Below are positions 53,121 to 63,148 of a stretch of DNA of 64,000 nt, piece after piece. How positions within the stretch are numbered: position 1 is the stretch's first letter; each line of letters begins with the position of its first letter. The position numbers and the translations under genes were made by a program. Below the pieces are notes generated by a model. The model did not search any database, was not told where the DNA came from, and was given only the letters and a program-made list of their open reading frames with translations. This stretch comes from Skeletonema tropicum (lineage: Eukaryota > Bacillariophyta > Thalassiosirophyceae > Thalassiosirales > Thalassiosiraceae): NCBI GenBank assembly GCA_037178625.1, contig CM074141.1:1736001-1800000 (forward strand). The letters run 5' to 3'.

Positions 53121-54467
53121 ATGAATACCTACAAATCAAAGAACGCATGGTTGTTTCACACCAGGTACGCTCGGAACGAACTCACCTCCAAAAGTGCAGC
53201 AGCGCTCAGGGAGATGCCTCGTTTCGGAAGTAAAAGGATCTATGGACTTCGCCCAGATGGAAGCAAGATTGAGGAAGACTTCATTGTGTTCAGGGATAAC
53301 GCACCTAGTACGGAACTTGAACATTACTTGGGCCAAGCCGAATCCTACGTCAACATGGCGGATGAATGTCAATGGGCCCCAGCCACTCGCTTCGCCAACT
53401 ACGGGAAGCTTCTCGATGGACCTGCAAAGAACACGTGGAGGAAGCTGATGGATGAGGGACATGACTACTGGGATAACAATAATCAAGCGACCGATCAGGA
53501 CTTCGTGGATGCTCTTGGTGCCTATTTCATCATGTGGACAAAACATCCTAACCCCGGTGATGCCTTCGATCAGCACATCCTTCGCATCCAGTACAAACAC
53601 CAGAAGGAATTCAACCTACCAGTCAAACCAAGCAACTTCGTGGATCGAATGTCAGAACTTTGGAGATACAGTGAGATGATGCCTCGTATAGGAGCGCAAT
53701 GTTCCGATATGCAAAAGACTACTGCTCTGATGCTTGGTCTCCCCGAGGAGGCCAAAGATTTCCTCCAAGATGAGAAGGACGTTGATGTTTATGACCTCCA
53801 AGGTAATGGTAACAACGCCCTTGTATGGACCGACGTAATGGAGTATCTAGAGGCCTGGTGGTCTCGAGATTACGGCAAGGAAGTCCGAAAGAAGTATCAA
53901 CAGCAAGAAGAGAAGAAGAGGAAGAGGAAGGATGACGACGATGACGATGAAGCCGATGGAGATGGAGGCCAAGATCGACGTCAACGGAAGAAGAAGAAGA
54001 ATAACCGCAATAAGAGCGGTCGCAATGGCAATGGGAACAACAGTAACAACACCAACAACGGCAAGGAGTTCCACTCCAAGCAATGTTCAATTCATCCTGA
54101 TCACAACCATAAGTGGAAAGACTGTATCTATTGTTTCAACGGGTCTAATTTCAAGAAGGAGCTTGCTGAGAAGTTCTATCAAGGCAAAACCAGGACGTCT
54201 GCCCCATATTGGTGGAAGAAAGGTTATGAGCGTCGTTTCAAGAGCAACGAGCAAGAACCCCCGCAACAGCAACATGGATCTTACCTCGTAGCTCCTCAAC
54301 AACCTGCTCAACTACCTCCAGCTCCAGTTCCCCAAGCACCTCCGCAACCAGCTCCAATGTTTGCTACGTCTGCAGCAACAGCTCCGTCAGCACCTGTTCA
54401 ACAGCAACTTTATTCCATCCAAGTTAATGCCCAAGGTCAACGAGTCTTCGTCCCTCATCAGGCCTGA
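53121..54467 (+). CDS. gag: Gag-like protein of Ty3/gypsy copy 2
   Basis: 448 aa, with one visible difference from copy 1 (PPQQQHG for PPQKQHG). Capsid-like N-terminal region, charged linker, the unusual CSIHPDHNHKWKDCIYC cluster (about residues 330-347), and Pro/Gln-rich tail. It ends in UGA at 54465-54467, in frame with pol. The ATG lies 51 bp after the 5' LTR, so the leader within the element is short. Confidence 0.9.
   Translation: MNTYKSKNAWLFHTRYARNELTSKSAAALREMPRFGSKRIYGLRPDGSKIEEDFIVFRDNAPSTELEHYLGQAESYVNMADECQWAPATRFANYGKLLDGPAKNTWRKLMDEGHDYWDNNNQATDQDFVDALGAYFIMWTKHPNPGDAFDQHILRIQYKHQKEFNLPVKPSNFVDRMSELWRYSEMMPRIGAQCSDMQKTTALMLGLPEEAKDFLQDEKDVDVYDLQGNGNNALVWTDVMEYLEAWWSRDYGKEVRKKYQQQEEKKRKRKDDDDDDEADGDGGQDRRQRKKKKNNRNKSGRNGNGNNSNNTNNGKEFHSKQCSIHPDHNHKWKDCIYCFNGSNFKKELAEKFYQGKTRTSAPYWWKKGYERRFKSNEQEPPQQQHGSYLVAPQQPAQLPPAPVPQAPPQPAPMFATSAATAPSAPVQQQLYSIQVNAQGQRVFVPHQA
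54465..54467 (+). other. Candidate UGA readthrough site between gag and pol, copy 2
   Basis: Single in-frame UGA followed by AAC, identical to copy 1. Downstream frame is open to the end of pol with no ATG in the first 50 codons. Confidence 0.6.
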
Positions 54468-57400
54468 AACGCCGACCCTGTTGGGAATTGCACTACTTTC
54501 ATCGATATCTATTCTACGAGCCTTGAAGAAGTAACAGGGTATGCTAATGCCCCAGCTGCTCTTGAGTATCATGTCAACAATGTGACCTCAGAGCCTCCGA
54601 GCGCGATTGATGTTCAACTTCCATGTTGCATCCGCGGGAACAATAATACAGTTCCTGCCGCTCTGCAAGCACAGCCCAGCTTGAATAGTGGAGTCCCGAT
54701 ATGTAAGGATCCAAGAGCGCAGCCAGCTTCTAGCCCTGCACCAATGCTCGACCGCATCGCATCAGACGCTCAACTTCATGATGATGAGTTCTTGAACGAA
54801 TTGTTCAATAGTCACTTTGCGGAGGATGCACTAGCTGCAACCATCAACAACATTCCTTTCACTAATGAAGTAGTCGCTATCGAAGCGCAGAGAGTGGATT
54901 GTCCTGAATATCACGTGCTCGATCCAATCCCAGGCCAATCTAATGCGGAAGCTTGGGATTTCAACATTTTTCCAGATACAGTCGTTGAATCTTACGGCAA
55001 TGAACTAGTCGATTTGGGAGCAGCATTGCAGCTACCAACCATTTGTGACAAACGAGTCAAGCAATTTGGGGCGATCCTCGAGTCATTTCAGTTCAGTGAC
55101 CCTCAGATCACCTTCCAAGTAGATTCAAAAGGCAGAACAGTCCCTATGGCAACTGCATACGCTATGGTCAAGTCAGTCAATGGAGTCGAATCCAATCGCT
55201 TCCTCAAGTGCCTTTTTGACACCGGTGGCAGCGTATCGATGGCTCACCGGAGTGTTTTACCCCCCGGAGCAGCCCTTCTTCAACCATCAAAAACAACAAT
55301 ATGTAATACCATTGCAGGCAACTATGCACCAGTTGGATCCCTCCTCGGTGAAGGAATCAAGTTCCCTGAATTCGATGCCAACCTCACCGTTGACAGTCAA
55401 GAGTTCCTCGTCTTTGACGCCAAGTGTTCGTTTGATTTGATACTTGGTAATGATTTCCTGCGGAAGATAGGTCTAATAGTTGATTACGAAAGACTCGAGC
55501 TCGGGTGGCAGGGCAAGCGCATTCCAATGAACTCCAACTTTACAAAGGAGCGACTAAGTGCAGCAATCGATGGATGCATCATTGAAGATGAAGATGACGA
55601 TCTGAACTACCTCGACTCTTTCGCTACGTCAATTGCTGATTCAACCTATGACGAGATAAATGTGGATGAGGTCATCAAAGAGAATTGTCAGCATCTGTCT
55701 CCGACTCAGCGCCAGGACCTCAGCGAGATGTTACGCAAGCATTACAAGCTCTTCGACGGCAAGCTTCATGTCTACAAAGGAGCCAAGATGGATATTGAAT
55801 TACAACCAGGAGCACAACCAGTTTTTCGGCGGCCTTACCCTACTCCTCGAGTCCATATGGAAACATTCAAGAAGGAGTTGCTGCGTCTCATCGACATAGG
55901 TGTTCTTGAAAGAGTCTCTGGCCCGTCTGCATGGGGACTGCCTTCGTTTATTGTTCCCAAGAAAGATGGCAAAGTTCGTTTCATAGCAGATCTACGTGAG
56001 CTCAATAAGGTCATCAAACCCAAGGATTATACTCTCCCTATCATCCAGGACCTGATCCGAAAGCGTTCGGGATTCCAGTACATGACGAAACTTGATTTGA
56101 GCATGATGTTCTATTCGTTTGAATTGACGGACAAAGCTAAGGACCTCACCACTATATCAACACCGTTCGGTCTCTTTCGTTGGACGAGAGCTCCTATGGG
56201 TCTCCGCAACTCTCCGGCATTTGCGCAGTCAGTTATTGAGGAAGTTCTTCGAGATTTAGATGACGTTGAAGTTTACATTGATGACATCGCCATATGGTCA
56301 GATACTTGGGAAGACCATACACGCACCCTCAACGAAGTGTTCAGGCGCCTTGAAGAGGCAGGGTTTAGTGTTAACCCTTTGAAGTGCGAATTCGGTATTG
56401 CAGAAGGGGACTTCCTTGGTCATTGGGTCTCCAAGGATGGCATTCAACCTTGGCAGAAGAAAGTTCAAGCGGTTCTTGATTTGAAACGGCCTACCAACGC
56501 TAGCGAAGTGCGAACGCTTGTGGGCCTCATCAACTGGTATCGTGACTTCTGGCCTCGACGAAGCCATCTCCTCTCTCCGTTCACTCAACTTATCCGCGGT
56601 ATTCAGAAGAAGAAAGCACCGATCGTTTGGACTCCAGAATTAGAGAAAGTTTTTCAGGAAGTGAAGCAAGTTATTGCAAGTGATGCTTTGTGTGCCTACC
56701 CCAACCACAATGAGCCTTTTGAAGTCTACACGGACAGTTCTGATTATCAACTGGGAGCAGCCATACTTCAAGGCGGGCGCCCTGTTGCGTATTACTCCAA
56801 AAGACTCTCGGCGGCACAGTCTCGATACACAACGATGGAGAAGGAGCTCCTGGCAATCGTCAGCACTCTCACGGAATATCGTACCATGCTATTTGGAGCA
56901 AAGATCAAAATCTTCACTGACCATCGCAACCTTACATTCTCTAACTTGAACAGTCAGAGAGTCCTTCGTTGGAGATGTTTCCTCGAATCTTTTCATGCCG
57001 AATGGTTCTATCATCCAGGCAAGCTTAATGTGCTAGCGGACGCGTACAGTCGACTCCCCAAGTTTGATTTCTCAGGAGCCGAGAAGAGGCAGGATGAACT
57101 ATCCCCTACTCCAGTTCAATTCAATCCAGTTCCCCAAGATGTCAATCAAGATGAAGAACCCAGCATCTTTGAAGAACAACTAGCAGAGTTGGCCAGTGAT
57201 GACGAGTTCCCGCTACATCAATTGCAACAGTTCATGAATCTTCCTTCTACCGTCCAGAACCCTTTGCGCTATCAATGGCTTGCGGAAGAGCAGAGCCGCT
57301 GTCCTACCCTTCAGCAGAAGCTCACTACTTCCCCAACGTTCTACCATCGTCGAACGTTTGGTCGCCATGATACGTCGCTGATTTGCTATAGCCCTACTCC

Positions 57401-58478
57401 TCAAGATGAATCGACCTTGAAGATAGTCCTCACAGACAATGCCGTGGATGCCGCGATTGAATACTTCCACCTCCTGTTGAATCATCCAGGAGCAAAGGCA
57501 GTTACTTATGCACTTTCCAAGTTCTATCATCCCCAATTAGCAGCCCGAATAGCAGCCTTTTCGTGCGATGTTTGTCAGCGCACAAAGATTGGCCAACGCG
57601 GCTATGGCCATTTCCCTCCACGTCAAGTACAAGATCTCAATCCATGGAAGCAATGTGACGTAGACCTTGTGGGCCCGTGGTATGTCAAAACATCAGGACG
57701 ACACGGTAAAGCCTATGAGTTCTATGCCCTGACGGCAATCGATCGTGCCACTGGTTACCCAGATGCCATCATGATCAAGCGCAAGACTAGCGAAAACGTA
57801 GCTCGCAAGTTCAATGAATTATGGCTCTCAAGATATCCAAGACCCGAAGTTTGCGCTCATGATCAAGGTGGTGAATTTATTGGACCTCAGTTCCAGCGGT
57901 TGTTGCACGATGCTGGTATTGCATCAGCCCCATCGACAGCTCGTAACCCCCAAAGCAATGCGATCATCGAACGCCTGCATCTTACTATGGGAAACTCCAT
58001 TCGAGCTCAACTTTCCAATCACAACCCTCGCACCTTGACTGAAGCCGAAGACTTGATGGGAACAATCTTATCTGATACTCTCAGTTCTATCCGTGCAACC
58101 CCGTCGCAATCTACTGGGTATGCCCCAGCAGCACTGGCCTTTGGACGCGATATGATCTTCAACCTTCCAGTTCAATATGATATGAACGAGATCAACCTTC
58201 GCCGCCAACGCCGTGTCGACAAGGATGCCAAACGACTCAACGCCAAGCGGTACAGCTACGATTATCGCGTTGGAGAACAAGTCATGAAGAAGATCTTCGA
58301 TCCTGCCAAACTCGATGATCGTTGGAAGGGCCCCTTCACTATCACAAGAATCCATGTCAATGGTAACATCACTATTCAACTCACCCAACATCTACAAGAG
58401 CGTCTCAACATCCGACGCGTCAAGCCCTACAGGCAACCTACACCTCAAGTCTTACAACAAATCGTTGCGCCCTCTTAG
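54468..58478 (+). CDS. pol: Pol polyprotein (PR-RT-RH-IN) of Ty3/gypsy copy 2
   Basis: 1,336 codons after the gag stop. Protease DTGG, RT YIDDIAIWS, RNase H YTDSSDYQLG, integrase zinc module and DDE residues are all intact, with no chromodomain. The frame ends at the polypurine tract. Near-complete identity with copy 1 indicates a common recent source, and both should be able to supply enzymes if readthrough occurs. Confidence 0.93.
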   Translation, partial: NADPVGNCTTFIDIYSTSLEEVTGYANAPAALEYHVNNVTSEPPSAIDVQLPCCIRGNNNTVPAALQAQPSLNSGVPICKDPRAQPASSPAPMLDRIASDAQLHDDEFLNELFNSHFAEDALAATINNIPFTNEVVAIEAQRVDCPEYHVLDPIPGQSNAEAWDFNIFPDTVVESYGNELVDLGAALQLPTICDKRVKQFGAILESFQFSDPQITFQVDSKGRTVPMATAYAMVKSVNGVESNRFLKCLFDTGGSVSMAHRSVLPPGAALLQPSKTTICNTIAGNYAPVGSLLGEGIKFPEFDANLTVDSQEFLVFDAKCSFDLILGNDFLRKIGLIVDYERLELGWQGKRIPMNSNFTKERLSAAIDGCIIEDEDDDLNYLDSFATSIADSTYDEINVDEVIKENCQHLSPTQRQDLSEMLRKHYKLFDGKLHVYKGAKMDIELQPGAQPVFRRPYPTPRVHMETFKKELLRLIDIGVLERVSGPSAWGLPSFIVPKKDGKVRFIADLRELNKVIKPKDYTLPIIQDLIRKRSGFQYMTKLDLSMMFYSFELTDKAKDLTTISTPFGLFRWTRAPMGLRNSPAFAQSVIEEVLRDLDDVEVYIDDIAIWSDTWEDHTRTLNEVFRRLEEAGFSVNPLKCEFGIAEGDFLGHWVSKDGIQPWQKKVQAVLDLKRPTNASEVRTLVGLINWYRDFWPRRSHLLSPFTQLIRGIQKKKAPIVWTPELEKVFQEVKQVIASDALCAYPNHNEPFEVYTDSSDYQLGAAILQGGRPVAYYSKRLSAAQSRYTTMEKELLAIVSTLTEYRTMLFGAKIKIFTDHRNLTFSNLNSQRVLRWRCFLESFHAEWFYHPGKLNVLADAYSRLPKFDFSGAEKRQDELSPTPVQFNPVPQDVNQDEEPSIFEEQLAELASDDEFPLHQLQQFMNLPSTVQNPLRYQWLAEEQSRCPTLQQKLTTSPTFYHRRTFGRHDTSLICYSPTPQDESTLKIVLTDNAVDAAIEYFHLLLNHPGAKAVTYALSKFYHPQLAARIAAFSCDVCQRTKIGQRGYGHFPPRQVQDLNPWKQCDVDLVGPWYVKTSGRHGKAYEFYALTAIDRATGYPDAIMIKRKTSENVARKFNELWLSRYPRPEVCAHDQGGEFIGPQFQRLLHDAGIASAPSTARNPQSNAIIERLHLTMGNSIRAQLSNHNPRTLTEAEDLMGTILSDTLSSIRATPSQSTGYAPAALAFGRDMIFNLPVQYDMNEINLRRQRRVDKDAKRLNAKRYSYDYRVGEQVMKKIFDPAKLDDRWKGPFTITRIHVNGNITIQLTQHLQERLNIRRVKPYRQPTPQVLQQIVAPS

Positions 58479-58489
58479 GAGGGGTAGAA
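58477..58489 (+). other. Polypurine tract of Ty3/gypsy copy 2
   Basis: AGGAGGGGTAGAA directly before the 3' LTR, overlapping the pol stop; the expected plus-strand primer site. Confidence 0.8.
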
Positions 58490-58699
58490 TGTCACACCTA
58501 CGTAGTGTCGGACATCAATCAAATTCATATTTATGTTATCTGGTTTCTCGTTTCTCAATATGTTTCGTAATCCTCCATCGCCAATGAAAGCAACCGAATC
58601 CAAAAACGTTGATCGTTTCCTTTATATTTTAAGTCATAATAATTCTATTCGTTACATCTATTGATCAATAATAAGCTCAATTGTTAGCTAGATTGGACA
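58490..58699 (+). repeat. 3' LTR of Ty3/gypsy copy 2
   Basis: 210 bp, matching 52860-53069 base for base in my reading. Confidence 0.95.
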
Positions 58700-59575
58700 T
58701 GGATCCGCATTACCATAGCTTCCATCTAAAGGTGAATTATTGATGTTAACCAATTCCTGCCGCATACCCCGTTGTATTCCCTTTTGATTTCCGACCATGA
58801 TCATGCCACTAATAGGCCGAATCTTTTGGGTCTTGTTATTGGCTTGATGCTGAGACAAGACCGTACAGTTGTACCGAAGCAGGTCCCTTTTAGTATCATA
58901 GATATCTAATCTGATTAACTTTGTATTTATTTGAGACCACAAAGTTTGGCCGCTACGGAGAGCATTGACGGCAGGACTGTAGTCTCACCAATATAATTTT
59001 CTAAGCTCTTGTTGTCGTCTTGACAACATATATTATGTGTGCTCTAGTGATTGTTCAGGCTATTATTATTTCTGGATAACACTTACATACGCTTCAAGTA
59101 TACTTGACTTGAAGTACATCTTGGGGAACTATGTTGATCTGCTTAGCTTCATGGTCAACCACAATACTGCATCCACTTCAAGCTTCATCATCGCAGTATA
59201 ATACTGTCGGACCATCTTAATCTGGTTAATTTATCTTCCTTGTCTCTGTCAAAGCGAATGTCGCTGAGTAAGGGACTCGCTCAACTTTAGTCAAGGGAAA
59301 TGGTCAATACGTCAGGCCTATCAACATCCACCCCACAGGTACTTACTTAGGAATGTGTTCACTCGAAAAGGAGATTACCTACTGGTTTGGATCCCGCAGA
59401 ATAATGGGACCGAAAAAGATCGAATCTATTATCTTGATGTAACATAGTCAGAATACAAGAGGATTAATTCAGCTTCCCAGGCGTCAGGCGGTATACAATG
59501 GAAATTTATGCCTCTGACAGTAGCATCGTTTCCCCTGGTAATAATAAATGTAATCGACCTGCGTCCAGAAAGATA

Positions 59576-60220
59576 GTACTAAGCGATGCGGCACTCTTTC
59601 TCCCTGCTAGATCTGTAACTCTAGACGCCTCCTATGAAATAGGCCTCGATGAAAAGTGGTATGAGCGATGTAGTACACACACCAATAAGTCCAATATTGA
59701 CTAAGAGCTTCTCTGTGATGTCCCTCTGCGTGTAGAAGCGCAATTGTGCAGCAAACAAGCCGAACAGCAGCGATGTACTAAGTGATGCGGCACTCTTTCT
59801 CCCTGCTAGATCTGTAACTCTAGACGCCTCCTATGAAATAGGCCTCGATGAAAAGTGGTATGAGCGATGTAGTACACACACCAATAAGTCCAATATCGAC
59901 TGAGAGCTTCTCTGTGATGTCCCTCTGCGTGTAGAAGCGCAATTGTGCAGCAAACAAGCCGAACAGCAGCGATGTACTAAGTGATGCGGCACTCTTTCTC
60001 CCTGCTAGATCTGTAACTCTAGACGCCTCCTATGAAATAGGCCTCGATGAAAAGTGGTATGAGCGATGTAGTACACACACCAATAAGTCCAATATCGACT
60101 GAGAGCTTCTCTGTGATGTCCCTCTGCGTGTAGAAGCGCAATTGTGCAGCAAACAAGCCGAACAGCAGCGATGTACTAAGTGATGTGTCAGTCTTTCTCC
60201 CTGCTAGATCTGTAGACCTT
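59576..60220. repeat. 199-bp tandem repeat, about 3.2 copies
   Basis: Copies start at 59576, 59775, 59974 and 60173 (partial), each with GTACTAAGYGATG. The copies differ by only a few bases. On the minus strand each unit holds a 48-codon open stretch reading LLFGLFAAQLRFYTQRDITE and continuing to IPLFIEAYFIGGV, which looks like a fragment of a membrane protein, but the period breaks the frame. The block is absent from unit 2. Confidence 0.9.
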
Positions 60221-60349
60221 CTTTTGAGATCAAATTTGATGGATAGTGTTGTAAATGTGAAAATGTGCTAGATAGAAATATCTTTTGCTTCGTTGTTGTG
60301 AAGATCTTATACTATATCTTATTCATTGGCTGTGATTACGTCTTTCGGC

Positions 60350-60575
60350 AAGTCAATAAAAGATGCTGGGAAGGTTACAAGTGGAAGATTATAAGTTGCC
60401 AATAATATAAATTGTTGGAATAAAAAATGCTCAAAAAACTTAATAACTAGTGTAATAATTGACTAAATTAAAGGTATCCCTAAATTAATAAAAGATGCGG
60501 AATGAGGAATAAAAGATGCTGCAGCTCTATAAAAAGTGCTGAGAATAAAAAAGTTTCACAATAAAAAATGCTATC
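60350..60575. repeat. Dispersed ATAAAARRTGC motifs in AT-rich sequence
   Basis: Six occurrences of ATAAAAGATGC or close variants (near 60355, 60420, 60488, 60511, 60527 and 60561), all on the same strand. The spacer motif ATAAAAGTGCTC upstream of the alpha genes is similar. Possible inserted element remnant or regulatory cluster. Confidence 0.5.
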
Positions 60576-60636
60576 TAGTAAACGGTCTAATGAACCCCCC
60601 CCCCCTCAACGCAATATTTGACACTTGACACGAACA

Positions 60637-61674
60637 ATGGATCCAACAGTGAACGATGTCTTGTCCGGCCGTGGAGCTTGGTTCAATCAACATCCTGGCA
60701 ATAAGCGCTTTCGGACAATGCTCGAGGAGAAAAAGGTGAGGCTGTCTGAGACTTTTCCTACATAGCGACTCATTGATACATTTGATGGATGAATATTATG
60801 ATCAATCAAAAAATACTCGTTGTTCGTGTCGATCATAATTCTTTTCTTTGCTGAACAACGAGGACGACACAATATCTGACCTCCACATTTCATTCACCTT
60901 CCATAGGAAATCTACATGGCTCGCACGAAGAAGCAAAAGATGAACATCTCCAAGGCTATCGTTGAAGCAATTTATACGATTGATCCACCCGGTAGATTTC
61001 TCAAGAAGTGTCCTGAAAGTGGTCAATGGAACGAGCTGTCGAAGAGAGAAGCAGCCGATAGGGCAGCCCAAGCGATGGCATATGTGATCAAGGGAGATTC
61101 TCTGAAAGAGAAGAAGAGGAGGAGGAGTCGTTTACGCTTACCTCCTCCGTCACAGTCACAAACCGGCGATGGGCTGGGTAGAAAATCATCGCACAGCATC
61201 AATAGATCGACTCCGACTCGTCTTGAACACAACACGGAAGGCAATCATTCATCGCCTGCGGCAAATCATGAACTTGCTGCTGGGATAGAAGGGGCAGGAG
61301 GCACATGGAATGGCACACAATCTGCAACTGATCTGTTACGTATGCCAGGAAATCCCAATCCACAGCATCATCTTTTTCTTCAGCAATTGCAACAATCTAG
61401 CAATTCTGCCACCATTCCCATTCCCACCATCCCAACATCTGTAGACAACATTTCCAACAATCAAAGTGAAGGTCAGAATGGATTAGCGCAGCCACAGCAT
61501 CTTGTTCAGATGTTCCAGGAACAACCACAACAACCACAACAAATTCTTCTTCAGCTACAGTACAGATTGGCCCTGGCTCCCCCCAATAATCCATTGGGGC
61601 AGTTACTGCAGTCACAAAGTGCAGTCCAATCTGCTTTGTATGAAGGGGCGGCTTATCATCTGCTGAATCAGGCG

Positions 61675-61705
<31 letters not shown>

Positions 61706-62172
61706 TTTTCCTCCAGCAACTCTTGAATCAGCAGAATGTACATCAACCTGCGTCATTTGCGTCACCTCCGGTGTCTATATCCACATCTGCCCCATTCCTG
61801 ACAGCTCACCTGGCTAATAACAATAATATTGTACAGAATGTGCAGCAGCAGCAGCAGCAGCCAAATACGCCATCATCATCAAATGCGCTTTCGCTGCTAG
61901 GTGGCTTGTCGAGAAATATTTCGAACCAACCAAGTTCAAATGATGCAGAGATATCCAACGCTCCCCAGCATCGCAATATAGAGCAACATCAGCAGCTGCT
62001 ATATGGCCAGCAACAGTTGCAACCAGCATTACAGGCTAATCAATATCTTCGGAATCATCTCCCATCGATTAATTGTGCTGGCATGACTTCAACTAATGAT
62101 GTTGCTCCATCGACGAGGCAGGCAGAGAACGACGATGGGAACAGAGAGGGCCAGATGAAGTCTGGTGATTAG
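60637..62172 (+). CDS. DUF6824 domain polyQ protein, gamma type (unit 3)
   Basis: Exons 60637-60735 and 60907-62172, intron 60736-60906 (171 bp); 454 aa, and the only complete uninterrupted gamma gene in the window. Exon 1 MDPTVNDVLSGRGAWFNQHP; exon 2 begins EIYMARTKKQKMNISK, with Arg and Asn where D has Gly and Asp, then PPGRFLKKCPESGQWNELSK. A basic stretch KEKKRRRSRLRLPPP follows the domain. First Gln tract 10 residues with an intact CAA at codon 5; second tract 6 residues. The tail is Gln/Asn/Ser-rich, and the C-terminus is charged (ENDDGNREGQMKSGD). No membrane segments or signal peptide. Confidence 0.82.
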
Positions 62173-63148
62173 GTTACTTTCCTCAAGTCAGCTTTCATAT
62201 TTGTACTTGATCTTCGTCGCTCGCAATTTTCTTCACTTTCACTACTAGAGAGCTACCTTCAGTGGTCGCTTCCATTTGGCCTTGTTCGGATATTTGCATA
62301 CCTTTCATCCCTAGAGAGCGGCATTGAAAATAACAGGAAGGACTAATCGCTGCGATTGATACTAATACTCCAGAGCCATACTCAAGAGCAAATGGATGCA
62401 AAAATGATTGCCAACGGTGGCAGTGGCAAGGTAGGTGTCTCACAAATCGGCAACTGACCATACCATCATGTTGGGCGTCAATCAAAGAGGATAAGAACAC
62501 ATCATATTATGTATCCTATCATTTGTATCTTACCTACCATACCTGATTATATCAATTATGTGCCCACGTCTTGGAGACATCAGCTCAATAATGTGAAATG
62601 ATAGCCGCCTACCGCCGGATACCAATCGGCTAAAGCAGAACACATCAATCAGTGCAGTTTATGTACTTCAATAGATGATATTTATCGCATAAAAGTGCTC
62701 TGAAGGAGGCCAAGCGGGAGACCGTTGACTTATTTCATTGTGTTGATGAAAGATGTCAGGATGTCGCTTCGTATTGTTGCAAATGTCGTACAACATATTT
62801 GACTTGTATGAATCGCGTCATATCTACTACAAATTTAAACAGATGGTCCTCTGACGGTGCCAGCAGGCCACCACCTCACCACGTCGCCACCTGTTTCCGA
62901 CGTTCTACAACCTTTGTTTCACGTTGTTGCTTGCATCATGCAGTAAATGCAGCTATTACAATACACAAGAACTATCTACTTCTACTCTCAGCCTCACGAT
63001 GACATCTATCCCGCGAGGAGCACATCATCAACTTCTATTTGTAGTTCTTCACAGCATCACACGATCACACTGCTAGCTATCCTCCTCATGGCTTCATATA
63101 CTTCAGGTCAGTCAAGAAAGCCCTGAACCTCAACACGAAACGAATGAG
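62173..63148. other. gamma-alpha spacer, intact copy with empty insertion sites
   Basis: Nearly identical to 861-1831. It carries the single-copy targets of X (62714-62722), Y (62743-62751) and Z (62773-62774), all within 61 bp and 375-435 bp before the alpha ATG. No gene. Confidence 0.65.

Larger units (their letters stand above)
52860..58699 (+). mobile_element. Complete Ty3/gypsy LTR retrotransposon, copy 2
   Basis: 210-bp LTRs (52860-53069 and 58490-58699), identical in my reading, with TGTCACACCT...GATTGGACA ends and a 5-bp duplication TGGAT (52855-52859 and 58700-58704). The empty site is preserved at 8652-8656 in unit 2, so the insertion postdates the split of units 2 and 3. It carries gag (53121-54467) and pol (54468-58478), both intact. 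The internal sequence is almost identical to copy 1, but the LTRs lack the 39-bp duplication. Confidence 0.95.
58700..60636. other. beta-gamma spacer, unit 3 (right part)
   Basis: Matches 8652-9501 of unit 2 with two additions: about 75 bp near 58855-58930 flanked by TGAGAC, and about 1 kb from 59576 to about 60590 made of a 199-bp tandem repeat and an AT-rich segment. No gene. Confidence 0.55.
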
